Assembly: GCF_001659605.2 (NCBI RefSeq)
Contig: NC_035178.2
Coordinates: 2,349,091 to 2,413,090, forward strand
DNA: 64,000 nt
Reading direction: 5' to 3'
Source: Manihot esculenta
Taxonomy: Eukaryota > Streptophyta > Magnoliopsida > Malpighiales > Euphorbiaceae
A model generated the notes under the pieces. That model was not told the origin of the DNA. It searched no databases and saw only the letters and a list, made by a program, of their open reading frames with translations. The translations under genes were made by a program, and so were the position numbers. Shown here piece by piece: positions 24,656 through 36,550 of the stretch; within the stretch, counting starts at the first letter, position 1; every line of letters starts with the position of its first letter.

Positions 24656-27032
24656 ATGGAGAGTCCCTACGAAACATCCAGCAATGGTGAAGCTGCAAAT
24701 TCCAATCTTCAGATCATTAGATATTCTCCATTCCAACCCTGCACCGAATTTCCCTCGCCTTGGTTTGATTTGAGAGTGTTTTATGTCAGGATCAGTAATT
24801 TCCATGTCGATGCTTCAGCCCTGGAATTTCTCACTCTTAACCATATCCCTCTCAGCCCAGACACCCTTTTGGAAGTCAATGGTGCTAGAAGTAGCAAATA
24901 TTCTGATGGTGTCTCTTCTCTTCTTAGGAGGGATCGAGTGGGTAAGAAATCTGATGAAGCTACATTTGTTAGCACAGATAGCATTAGAACCACAAGCAGT
25001 GTGAAATTTGAGGTTTTCCACAAGGAGGATCTAATTCTATCTGGGGTTTTGAAGATGTCTAACCCCAACAGTAATGGTTTTGTTGGGGAATCAAAAAGCA
25101 ATGTGAAGCGGTGGAGTATGAATTGTGAACCTGAGATCGGAGCTGGTTCTGGCTTCTTGAAGGGGAAACACATTGCTGGTGCTGAGTTGCCTACTATTGA
25201 AGTTTATGTAACAGGGTGCTTCTCAGGAACACCCATCATATTAACCAAGACTTTGCAGCTTAGTTATTGCAAGAAGCAGCTCAGGAAGGGCATGTTGGAC
25301 TCAATTCCAGAGTATGAGACAACTGAATCCCCCCAAAAATTTTCACCCAAACATGATTTGCAGGTATACATTTTGGGAATTCTGATATTAAAATGTCAAT
25401 CTTTACTGTATTGGTTAATTTCATGCTTTGATAAGTATAATCTTTGAGGTTGATTACTAGTCATCTAATGATGTTTACCACTGAAGTCGTGTTTTCATTA
25501 ATCTTAAACTGTTCCTACATGTTCTAAAGGATTACTAGAAAATTTTCCAAACTTGTTTATTTTTTATATTTTTTAGTTAATAATTTATATAAAAAACTGT
25601 ATTAGTAATTCATATTTTAAAAATATAATAAGACTATAAAATATTTCAATTATAGTTATTTGAAATATAATATTAAATTATTAAGTGTATAAAACCTGCA
25701 TCTAATGTTAATATTTTCTTAATTCTGAACTAATCTTAATTTCAACATATGAATTCATTTTGGTTGCATAAAATAATATACCAGCCGAGTCCCACTCCTT
25801 CATCCCTACTGAAAAAATTAAATAAAATACCAAAAAGAGCCCTAGACCCGAATTTATTCTACTTGAGACAATAAATGTTCCCATACTTGTCGGACAACCC
25901 ATGCGTTGAATAGCAGAAGGAATCTTATCCTAGATTTGACTTGTGGTATGGGCAGTCACAATTTTCAAGTGATGATGTTGTACTCAATTTGCCCTTTTCT
26001 CGTTTCTATTGTTTTCTTCCCCAAGATCCTCTGGCAGATCCTGACGGAACGGGGTGACATGCGGAGGTTGGTGTCCACTTTTGGCTCCACCATCTGCTGG
26101 GACCTATTTGGGGCATTTTTTGGCTGCAACATCTGTCTTAGTTTAGTTTGTTAGTGCTGTTAGAGTTGAATGCGATACAGGTTTATTTGCATTCTGCAAC
26201 AATGAATGAACCAATTGATTTTAAAGGAGCTTCAATGTTCTACCTTTGAAATTTATTAAGGTGGAGAGGTTTGTAGAAGAAAAGAAGTCTGGACCTTGCA
26301 CGACCTAAACTTTCAACCGTTAGCAGCCGAGTTTGTTCAGGTGGTAGGGCATAGAATGATCATGTCAGTAACCAATGAGAAAATCATACAAGGAATGTCC
26401 TGTAATTAACTTAGGCTGTTACTTATGGTCTTCTTACTCCTTAGAGCTTTCTCTTTTTATATTTGCGTTTTCTCTTTTGGCCTTGTTTTTACATATTAAA
26501 CTGGTATAGAGTGTGGAGTCGCTACAAATTCTATAGTTCTACTTAGCTTTTGTGGCTTAGATGATAATGCTAAGACTCATTTAATAGAGTTGTCCCTTGT
26601 TAGATTTGTCAAGACTGCCTATAGTATGAGATATGAACGAGTTCAGTTCGCTAGAACTTGTAACAACTCATAATACTAGCTTTGTATTTTCCAGCAAACT
26701 AAACTGTAGCATTCTACCTTTTCTGCTTTTGCTTTTTTCACAATGTAAAACCTATGGTGTGTATCTATCTCATTAGTCATTTTTGTAATTTTGAGTAGCA
26801 GATAGCAGAGTACAGAAGTTACAAACTAGAAAATGAAGAAGATTATAGAAACATGTACTGGAGGAGTGAATATATGGAGGGTGAAGATGGTGAACTATCA
26901 TGGTTCAATGCTGGAGTAAGGGTTGGCGTAGGAATCGGGCTTGGTATTTGTGTGGGAATTGGTATAGGAGTTGGTTTGCTAGTTCGTACGTACCAAGCGA
27001 CCACTCGAAACTTCAAAAGACGGCCTGCTTGA
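24656..27032 (+). CDS. Conserved plant protein of unknown function (At1g01500-like)
   Basis: Two exons, 24656-25363 and 26802-27032, phase 0, 312 residues. It matches my memory of the plant family represented by Arabidopsis At1g01500, often labelled erythronate-4-phosphate dehydrogenase family although no dehydrogenase signature is visible. Features: an N-terminal conserved block WFDLRVFYVRISNF with FLTLNHIPLSPDTLLEVNG at about residues 40-83, a phosphorylatable SLLRRDRVGKKS stretch, and a C-terminal glycine-rich hydrophobic segment VGVGIGLGICVGIGIGVGLL at 277-296. That segment is a likely single membrane span, followed by a basic tail. The long N-terminal part is then probably cytosolic, so a tail-anchored topology is an inference. 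The 1.44-kb intron has GT at 25364 and AG at 26800-26801. The start is the first ATG after the presumed leader intron. Confidence 0.85.
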
Positions 27033-28525
27033 TTCCTCTTCTCTCAGCTGCTGATGAAGCCTATGTTAACCTTTTAACTGCGAGATTTCTGACCGAGTTC
27101 TGTGTAGATGACGTCCTCCTTTTTTGTATTTTTATTTTTTTCTTTGTTCCTTATAAATTAACGTAGCGTGTGTTTATGTACAAGGGTATGAGTGAGATAG
27201 TAAGATACTACCAGCGGGAAGGGATTAAAGGTCTTGATGCCAATGTTTATACATAAGCAAGTCAGAATGGCTTGTAATTCCCTGAAAAATAAAATGTGTT
27301 TGAGAAGCCAAAGCATCATATGATATCCTCATGCCAAATTTATTACTCGACTGCTGCTTGATCAATTCTGATAATATGCGTTGAGGAAAGAAATTTATTA
27401 AGTAGCATCTTCTAATTGGTATTAAGAGACATGGCTCTGAATCCATGCCCAAATTATTTTAAAATTTTCGATATAAATATCTAATTATCAAGTTTGAAAA
27501 TTTGTTTCAATATAATTTACCATAAGCCCGTCACTGAAAATGAGCAATTATTTGAATAAGTATATTAACTTATATGGTTATAAATAGATCTCATTGCGAT
27601 TGTTTTTCCAATTAATTATGATTCTTTCCTATAAATAATTAAAAGTTTTATTATTACTAGAATAGAAAAAATATATTAAATTAAAAACTATATATAATCT
27701 GAAAGTGTGGATAAAACAACTGATTTTTAGAATTAAAAGCGATAACTTGATGCACGCCAGTCTAATACCTAATAGTTCATCTGGCAATCCACTAATGATG
27801 GAGACTTTTTTGGTTGTCTTATTTCTGTAATTTTCTTCGGTAACGTCTACTCTTTCAATGAGAGACGGTAAGAAAGGGAAGTGGAAGTGGATGTTTAAAA
27901 TTTAAGTATTAGAAGTTCCAACGATTAAAAATAAAATGGACGAAATTTATATAACATCTTCCTGATCAATGACTCACAAAAACATTTGAAATTAAATATT
28001 AAAAAATTCCACGGATGATTTTATTTTATAAAAAATAAAATGAAAGCAATTATTTTTAAAATCTAAAATTTATATACTAATTGATTTGCATTAACTTATT
28101 TTTCTACAATTTTTATTTTAATTCCAAACTGAAACCTTATTTTGTGTACCCAATCTTATTTGCATCCCATTCCTCGTGAAAAATAACGAAAACAAGTAGT
28201 ACAATCTTGATATTAAAACCCAAAATGGGGAAAGATTTACAAAGCGCATCACCAAGCAAATTACAGATCAATACAAAGAAAAAGGAGCAAGGGGAGACTA
28301 GTGAACAAGTTCGAAAAAAAGAATACCAGTCCAGAGAATCGATGCCACCATAGTAAAATGATATGACATGGAAGTATAAAAACTCAGCAGCGAACAGCCC
28401 AGCTACGCTTCGAAAGACACATACAAATAACATCTCCATTGCAACAGTTGATATTATATTTCAAAAAGCATATCTTATTAGATCCCGCTTTCAACGCCTC
28501 TGACACACGTGCTCATTAAGGAAAA
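27033..28525. other. 3' region and spacer
   Basis: The first few hundred bases probably hold the 3' untranslated region of the preceding gene. From 27450 the sequence is AT-rich. A moderately GC-balanced block at about 28137-28460 reads as transcript-like on the minus strand (100-codon frame 28137-28439), but it resembles no known protein. It may be the 3' end of the putative minus-strand transcript further right, or a retroelement scrap. Confidence 0.4.
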
Positions 28526-28602
28526 AGATCCAGGCGGATTCGAACCACCATCCTCCCAGGCCAGTTGACCTGAGCGCTCTTACCGCTTTGAGCTAATGGA
28601 CC
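28526..28602 (-). tRNA. tRNA-like gene or tRNA pseudogene with abnormal anticodon arm
   Basis: On the minus strand the sequence has an internal A box (TTAGCTCAAAGCGGT), a perfect B box (GGTTCGAATCC, 28537-28547) and a T5 terminator immediately after the 3' end (28522-28526). The acceptor arms pair (GGTCCA with TGGATC). The D stem GCTC/GAGC and T stem GGTGG/CCGCC are intact with a 7-base T loop. The 5' half resembles plant tRNA-Ile (GGCCCATTAGCTCAG...). The anticodon region does not form a normal 5-bp stem with a 7-base loop: it folds best as a 6-bp hairpin CAGGTC-AACT-GGCCTG, and the segment between D and T arms is about 3 bases longer than standard. I therefore cannot name an anticodon. Likely a decayed tRNA copy, possibly still transcribed by Pol III. 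Confidence 0.55.
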
Positions 28603-28769
28603 TGCGAGGGATACAATTACCCAATTCCTCACCTTATGTCATTCCTCCTGGAATTTAAAACTATTTCCCTCCGATTTTTTTTTCCTCCTTTTTCACATAC
28701 AATCAGGCCAATTGAAGCTCCCATTAGCCCGCCCCGAAAAATTCAAAATTGAACCATCGATATAAATAT

Positions 28770-29060
28770 TTAGAAAAATTAATATTTAATTTCTATAATA
28801 TAAAAAAAATTCACTAATTAACCTCTAATTTTTAATAAATCAATAAATGTTATAAAAATATCTAAAATATCCTAAATATAAAAAAATAATAAATTTTTCA
28901 AAAAATTAAAAAATCAACTTGTTAAATAATAAAATATTTAACAAAAAAATTAAATAATACATTTTAAAATGTTAAAAATATTTTAATATATTTTTTAAAA
29001 TTAAAAAACTATTTAATTTTCTCATTAATTTTCTCTTAATATTTAATTATTATAAAATAA
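28770..29060. repeat. AT-rich unit related to the 22.3-23.0 kb block
   Basis: The stretch has the same motif order seen at 22310-22600: TTTAATTTCTATAATATAAA, then a CACTAATTAACCTC-like segment, then long AATAT/TTTAAAAA runs, and inverted motifs to the right. It is probably another member of the same dispersed AT-rich family. Alignment by eye only. Confidence 0.4.
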
Positions 29061-31854
29061 TTCACCTCCATTACAACATAATACGTAGACTTGTACCCCT
29101 TAAAACGCTCCAGACGATCCACGAATCACTATACAACGGTTTTAAAAAAGGCTGAACTTCGCCCAGTGACTCGGGGCAGGTTGAATCTTATGCATACATA
29201 TAATTCGTTTCTTCCAATAATCAAATTCATAAGACCAAGTCACTATTAAATAAAATATAGATTAAATTCTACTAGTACCAAAAAAATTTCAAACAAATAG
29301 GTGAAGTTATTAAATAACGATCACAAGTCTAAAAACAAAAAGAATTTAACCAGCTGAAGCAAAAACCTAAACACTCGAAATCATATATGCCCACAACCCG
29401 AGGCAAACCTTGGTGCCCCGTAAGACGAACCGCGCAATGAATTGCTTTAATATACCATTTTTACCTCCCGCCATTATCATGTTGAATGAGATGCTCGGGA
29501 ACTGAAGAAGCATATTTTATTGCTCAATCAACAAAACGAGATGATTCTGATGACATTATTTACCACAACAAATCCAAGGGGAAAAAATCCCTCCATCCGC
29601 ATGTTTTTCGGAAGAGGTCTGAAGATAGGCACGCTGAGCTCAACAAGATTATTTAATATCATAAATAGAGAAGATGAACCATTGACAAGTCACAACTACA
29701 GAAAACCATACTGAACTTTATCAGGAATGATCTCCAGTAAAGCAGTGGCTTCATCCACCAATTAGGAATAGGTGGAGAATAAAATTACCTCCGAGGTAGA
29801 GCCCACCCCAAAGGCAATAACTACCTCAGACATTAAATGCACTATCAGATGAACTATACCCAGCCCTGATAAGAAAAATAGCTATTCAGTAATCCGTACC
29901 TCATATGATGACAACTTGCGAAGCTCGGCAACAGACTCCAGTAAATCAACAAGGCAGATCAATTAGATTCATAACCTTGAAAGTCTTGTATCGGAAAGCA
30001 CAAATGCAAACGAAACTGAATTTCTCTATATAACAACACCACTACAGGAAAAAAAAAAAAAAGAACAAGAAGTTATTTTCTAAAATTATAGAAACCAAAT
30101 TACATAATGGCAAATGTAACCTCGAGACGAGAGGGGAAAAAAATCATACATCCTCTCCAAATAACCACCAACAAAGTTAATTCTACATAAAAAGATCAAC
30201 AGAAGTAATTATATAAAAAAAAATTTCTACAATAAGCCATGTACAACACGTACTGCGACAATTTGACATCAAATATAATATCTACCACTCCATAGACAAC
30301 ATAGATGAAAGGTACACTCAACGCCTCCTCGAGAGCATATATGTACACTAGATACGCCAACAGCATTAGCAGCATGCCTTTTTGCTTTATGAGTGCTTCC
30401 ACAACTCAGAAATGGAGGAGAACAGTAGCCAACTGATGCTAGTACAAAAAATAAAACCACTGCCAAAAGATACATCATGGACCTACGTTTGAATTTGACA
30501 ACTAAATCAGGGATTACACAAAAAATGAGAAGCAAAACCAGAAAGTACAGCTATACAAACAAGAACAAAATCAACATCAAACAAAGGCTTACCCTCCAGA
30601 AATTTTTCCAAAAATAAAAATGTAGATCAGGGATACAGAACATGACAGAAACAGGCCTTGAGAACTTGTAATGGCAGATCACCGACCAAGGATATGACAC
30701 AACAGACTTCCTGCATCTATTAAACTCCAAAATCAGTGACACTTGTACAAAGCGATTGAAAAACTACATAAGATGCCCAAGGTCATCTGCAAACCCTCAC
30801 CTTTGAACAGTTTGTTCACAACAAGCTCCACAAAGTAAAGGCCCAGGTAACACCTTCAACGCACAAGAAGCAACTCTAATTGCATCCAAAGAAAGCAGAC
30901 CCCAGCAAATTTGACGCAACTCATCAAGAACTAACAGTCCCAACGTAGGTGCAATCAAAGCACCTGGAGTTGATTCGCTACATACAGCAAGAGTACACTC
31001 CGTGCCAGATGAAATCACTAAAAACAGATACATACACACCCTACAACCTCCTCTCCAACAAAATCATACATGAACAGAGGTACAAAAATCTAATAATGAT
31101 CATCACCCAGCAATACACAACGGAAGTTTGGACATAAAGGATGTTGTAAATATAAACTGATCTAAGAAAATTGTAAGCTGCGCACATGGTTATCATCAAG
31201 GGTTAGCGGATTGTAAAGCAAAAATATTACCAATTTGACCAACGGTTACCATTCTTACGAATCATTTAATCTTCTGCCAATCAAATGTCTAAATAGTTTC
31301 AATGTTTCACTTCATTTTTGGATATAAAGGATGAAACCCCCTACTGGGTTGGAAAACTAGTGTTCAATGCTGTCACATTTAGTATTACTATGGTTATTTA
31401 CTTCCACTGTCAAAAACATAAACCTACCATGAAGGGCTACATTGTTTCTTTACTCCCAACAATCAACAGATACATGAATCCTTATATAGTTTTGTCATAA
31501 AAGTTGATCCAATTATTGGACATAAATTTAGCAGGATAAAAGGTTAAGATAGTTGTGAAAATGTGCATCTACAAATAAACATGCATTAGCTGCTTTGGCT
31601 ATCGTCCTTTTAGTGCAGTGTATGTATCATAGAAGACAAATTCTAGAATTTATACATACCGTTGCAGACTTGGTGCAAAGAAAGTAACTATGATTATCAG
31701 CTACCTTGATCATCGTTGCTTAAGATGTGATAAGTCTTAGTTTTTTTTTTTTTTTAAAAAAAAATAGAGCTCCAGTATAAATTACGAACTGAGAATATAC
31801 TATTCCTCACGTGATGCAGGTGAGGTTATGATTAACGGCATTTAAATGTGCAAA

Positions 31855-31920
<66 letters not shown>

Positions 31921-33420
31921 GACGCTTAATTTTGGAAAATAAAACAAACCTCATTGTCGTAGAAGATGCACATGTACCAGTTGTACCAGTAATTTTGAGG
32001 ATGCATGAGTGAAAATCCAGTAGTCAAGTATTCAGATCAAATGATGATGATTAAAATTGTCACCATATTATCATTATGTTTTGGTCTATAGTATCTGTGA
32101 GAATAATGTTAAATGAAATCGTAATGTAGATGGCATGGAAGTATTATACCTCAAGTGGTCGAGTTCGGGAAGGACAATCTTGATTCCTGCATTCTTGTTG
32201 CCAGTTAGCCTTGGTGGCGAAGGATGTTTGTTCGGTAAACCATCTAAGAGAGAGGAGAGAGAGGGAGAGAGATAGAGAGACACAGAGGCAAGACCAGAAA
32301 CGCACAAGAGGGGGAAGAGCCGGGCAAAATAATAAACCATACCCCGTGCCATCTTCCCCCTCAAAAACCCAAAAAAAAAATAATTTTATTGACGTTTTTG
32401 ACCTGCCATGCAAGCGCACCTGCCATGGCAAAGGTCGGGCGACAACAAGCAGGCTAGTAAACATCAATTAACCAAACATCTCCTCAGCCTTTCAGCTTCC
32501 AACCATCATCTTCCTACTTATATCGTATTACCTCGCACGGCATCTAAAAATCACACACAACAATCATAATGGAACAGATCACACATAATATGAACAACAC
32601 CCACCCTTTTGTGGCCTAACAATATTCACGAAGCCATCTCCGAACCATCAGTACATATCATCATATCATGCTAGAAGGCGCCAAATCTTCCGGATATAGG
32701 CAGCTCAGCATGCTCAACGAACAGATTAATCTATGGAGAGGTCAATCACCAACTGTCCCACAATCTGTCAACACGCCAAAATCGAGCATCAGAGACCAAT
32801 GAATGCAAAAACAAATACAGATCTAAACCACCTAAACTCAAAAAATAGGTAGATAGTTATGCACAGGATTCTCAATACCTCTGCTGCTCGTCACCTCCAA
32901 CCAAACAAAGAACAAGAGAGGCGAGGCAAAGAGATCTTCACCTGCAGAAACACGACCTAACTAAACAAATATAGCAAGAAAACAGCAAATCCTCTAAAAT
33001 AAAAGGCTTATACAAAAGCTATAGATCAAACCAGTCGTAAAATCTTGGATTTCACCACCGAGCTCAAGGAGCTCCAACATTCGCAGATCTGGGAAAAAGA
33101 GAGAACTGAACTAGCTGAGCTATGAAGGAACTGCAACCCCAGAGCAATCTCCGAGCAGATGCAGGGTAAATCCATGCTCAAAAGATAGATCCATAAAAAC
33201 GATCTAATGGAATTTGGAGAGAGCTAGGATCGGAGATAAGAACAATAGATATACTATGAGCGATAAGGGAGAGGCGGCCATAAATGCAAAACCACATCAA
33301 CCAACTCTAGAGAAAGCCGGAAAAAAACCGAAAAGGGACACTCCATAAACTTATCTATTAGAAACTAGGGATAGAAGGCTAATTATATGCGGAACCATAG
33401 AACGATCCAACGGCTGTGAA
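29061..33420 (-). other. Region with no recognised protein but paired splice signals on the minus strand
   Basis: This stretch is less AT-rich than ordinary spacer. On the minus strand, candidate exons with good acceptors and donors can be read: 32941-32879 (TTTCTGCAG | ... CAGAG | GTATTG), 32243-32150 (CT-rich tract, CTCTTAG | ... CTTGAG | GTATAA), 30977-30801 (TGTATGTAG | ... CAAAG | GTGAGG) and 30716-30593 or on to a stop at 30551. The last two join in phase across an 84-nt intron. The sequence 33050-33300 looks like a plant 5' leader on the same strand. The implied peptides are hydrophobic or low-information and match no family I know. It may be a long non-coding transcript or an unknown gene; exon calls are tentative. 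Confidence 0.25.
31856..31919. repeat. Compound microsatellite (AT)n(GA)n
   Basis: About 17 AT dinucleotides run directly into about 15 GA dinucleotides. This compound simple repeat is likely highly polymorphic. A second, imperfect GA-rich tract lies at 32246-32290. On the minus strand that tract is the pyrimidine run in front of a candidate splice acceptor. Confidence 0.95.
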
Positions 33421-36400
33421 ATTAGTGTGCTTTTGCCAAGCGTTGTCCTAGCAAATAATCAATCAAGGATGCCAATCTACGGCTCTTATTCGGTGGGAAG
33501 GTTCTAGATTTGGATCAACACTGGATTTTTTTTTAACGCCACGTGTTTCATACGAGTGGTGCGTAATTTCCGAAAAAAGCGAGGAAAAGGAGATGTTTGA
33601 TAACCGAGGAATTCACAACCCTGCCTTAAGCTAGGTTTTCCATTGCACCGACTCGAGAATACCCCTTTGCCCAAGAAGGTGTGCACTTAATTCAGAAATT
33701 GTTATTTTGCTTTTAATTATTTTGTTTATTTTTAGTTCATATTATTAAATTAACTTTACTTGCAAAACATGAATTTGTGGTTTAAAATAAATTTCTTAAA
33801 ATTTATATGTTTAGTTATTGCATCATTGCTCAACAATAATATAAAGTATTCAACTTTATTTCTCGAGATTTTCAAAATTTCAAATTGTCAAATTTATTTT
33901 TCGAGATTTCTATATTTACAATTAAATTTAATTTCAATTTAAATTTTATTTTAAATAATTTTAAGGTAATTTTAATTTTAGTTTCGGCTACATTTTGATT
34001 TTATTTTTAGTTTTAATTTAATTAATATTAATATTGACATATAAAATTTTAATATTTATTTTAAAAAATAAAATAAATCATCTGAAATTAAAATGTCATA
34101 ATATTAATATTAGTAATATGAAAAATATATTATATATTTTTAATAAAAAATTTTAAAATTAATAAAAAGTTAAGAAATATATTATATGACTCCATATAAT
34201 TAATGATTACAAAGTCATTAAATGTTTGTATGTAACTAAAAAAATTTGAAAATTATAAAAATAAAATATAATATTAAATAATATATAAGTAAATAACAAT
34301 CTTCATTTTTTAAAAAATTGTTTATAAAAATTGGTTTTAATTTTATAAAACTAATGTTTTAATAAGATTTAAAATATTTAAATTACTATTTAAATAATTA
34401 TGTACAGATTTTTTTCAAAATTATAGCATAAAAAGCCTAAGAATTTTAACCCTAAATTAATTTAAGGTAAAATGTAAGATGACTTAATTATTAATAGAAA
34501 ATTATTTTTTTCTATTTTAATAATTTTAAATTATCATAGATTTTTTTACGATTTTGTTATTCTATGTTTATTCATCATTGCTATCAAATTTCTAAATTAC
34601 AAATTATAATCAGCTTTTTATATAAATTATCATTATTATTAAAATAATATTATATTATTTTTTGTTAATTTTTGTAATATTTATAATATTATAATAACAA
34701 AATTAAATATATTAATTTATTGCGTAAACTTTATTTAATAAAAATTATTAGTAATATACTGATTGTCACGAAAATTGCATGTGACCGGTTAAAATGCATT
34801 AGCAACAAAAATGTTGTTAGCCCATATTGTTAGAATAAATGGAGATTTTCTTTCTGGTTTAAGCAATTTGAAAAAATGACCATTTTTATTTTAAATCAAT
34901 TATTTTATTATAAGTTTTTTGGTTTAAAATTATAATAAAAACTTAATTAAATCAAACCTAAGTACTAAAGAGTTTTGCTTTAACTAATTTAAATTTTAGT
35001 AGGAAATTAGTTCCACTAATAAAATTAACAAAATTTTACATAGTAATAAATTATTATATTTTTAACAAATTAAAATAAAACATAATTATTAAATACATCT
35101 ATAAATATTTTTGACGATTCTATATTTCTCCACAAACTTTACATTGATAAACATGAATTTTTATTTCCCCTTTACAACAAATTACGCTTTTTTGTGTTAT
35201 ATAATGAATTAAAACTTAATTTTGAAATTCAACGATCTTAAAAATAAATTTAAGAGCCTTAACATTTTATAAAATATTTGTCCCGTACTAAAGTAACTAT
35301 AAATAAATAAATAAATTTTTACATAAAAATATAAATAAAATTCACTTTAATAAAAAAAGTCGCTTTAATATCTATCAAGTCCATAAACGATGAAAATGTG
35401 AAAAAATAAGCCAAATATCCGATTCACTCTTAACTCAGTCCACTATAAATTAAGATATTTTCAAGTACATAAATGATAGATCCTTCATAAAAATTGAAAA
35501 AAAAAATCACTTTAATATAATAAACCAAGTCCACTAAAATTTTTTCAAAAGAGTAATTCTAACCATTCTGAAAATTTATATCAAGGATAGATATTTTAAA
35601 TTTCTGATTGTCATTATACAATCATGCATACCAAGAGTTACTGCATCATTGTCTGGTGGTTCCTGCGTAGGTGTATGGCAGGTGCAGCGTCATGAAGCTG
35701 CCATGAATACGAGGGGAATAAGATAATGGAACGGCATGGATTTTACTGCATATGGCTTTGTTTTGTTGATGACATTGTCTTTTCTCCTTTTGATTTTAAT
35801 CACTGGACAAATGACAGCCCTTCCCCACCCACTGCAGATGATTATCTTATTGACTCCCATAGAATTGATTTGCATATAGAAAAGCAATTTCGCAGACATG
35901 GAGAGCTTATACCTTTCATGATTCCTGACAAACCAAATATTCTTGTCACTCAACCCAACCCACTCAAAAGCTTTGTAAGTTTGTGATATGCCATTGCAAA
36001 GAATCTGTGCCTCGTGTTTTGGCCATTCTCCCACTCGTCCTTATATACCTCGTTCTTTACTTCAACCCAAAGCACGTCCGTGATCATACATCCATGATCA
36101 CTTTACCTGATTCTCATGGATTACGTGGAAAAATTAAAAATAAACATTAATTTTCAAGCAACAAGAAGAATAAAATAAGGAAAATAAATGGAAAAGATGT
36201 TAACAATCAAAGGCTTGGAATGGAAGCCCACTGAAAGTTGAAACCTATGCCATTGCTTGGATTAGAATCAAAGTCAGGGTAGCATACAGGGAAGAAAGAG
36301 AGAGCTAACGTCCACGTTAACTAACCTTTTCAGGGTGAAAATTCAAAATTCCATTGTATTTCCTTGGACTAGACTTCCCACCTTACCCAACTCTGAAAGA

Positions 36401-36550
36401 ACTCTCCCAACCAGAAAGAAAACAAAGAGAAAAAGAAAAAAAAAATCATCTTATCTTTGAGAAAACATCAAAAACACAATGCGGAAGACATTATACTTAT
36501 ATTTTTCTGGTTGAAGTGCTTTGGAAACTTGGTTCCACCTGAGAGGAAAC
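33421..36550. other. AT-rich spacer and upstream region of the TRM-like gene
   Basis: From 33690 to 35640 the DNA is very AT-rich with nothing recognisable. From 35640 to 36550 it is balanced and leads into the TRM-like gene. Two short open frames at 35690-36034 (minus) and 35726-35986 (plus) overlap one another and resemble no known family. The last 200 bases are probably 5' leader. Confidence 0.5.

Noticed and set aside
24781..25173. Minus-strand frames opposite the At1g01500-like exon
   Set aside because: They are antisense shadows of a conserved coding exon and have no independent support.
29500..29650. Possible box C/D snoRNA (TGATGAC followed about 100 bases later by CTGA)
   Set aside because: The first base of the C box is wrong, no terminal stem is present, and such short motifs occur often by chance.
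30269..30592. Extension of the putative 30-33 kb gene through a further exon at 30550-30269
   Set aside because: Although the phase fits, the implied intron (30551-30592) is only 42 nt, below the usual minimum for plant introns.
35690..35712. Segment TGAAGCTGCCATGAATACGA that begins like miR167
   Set aside because: Only the first 11 bases match miR167; the rest differs and no complementary arm able to form a miRNA hairpin is visible nearby.
35690..36034. Overlapping 114- and 86-codon frames on opposite strands
   Set aside because: Neither resembles a known protein, they overlap each other, and no splice or promoter context favours one.
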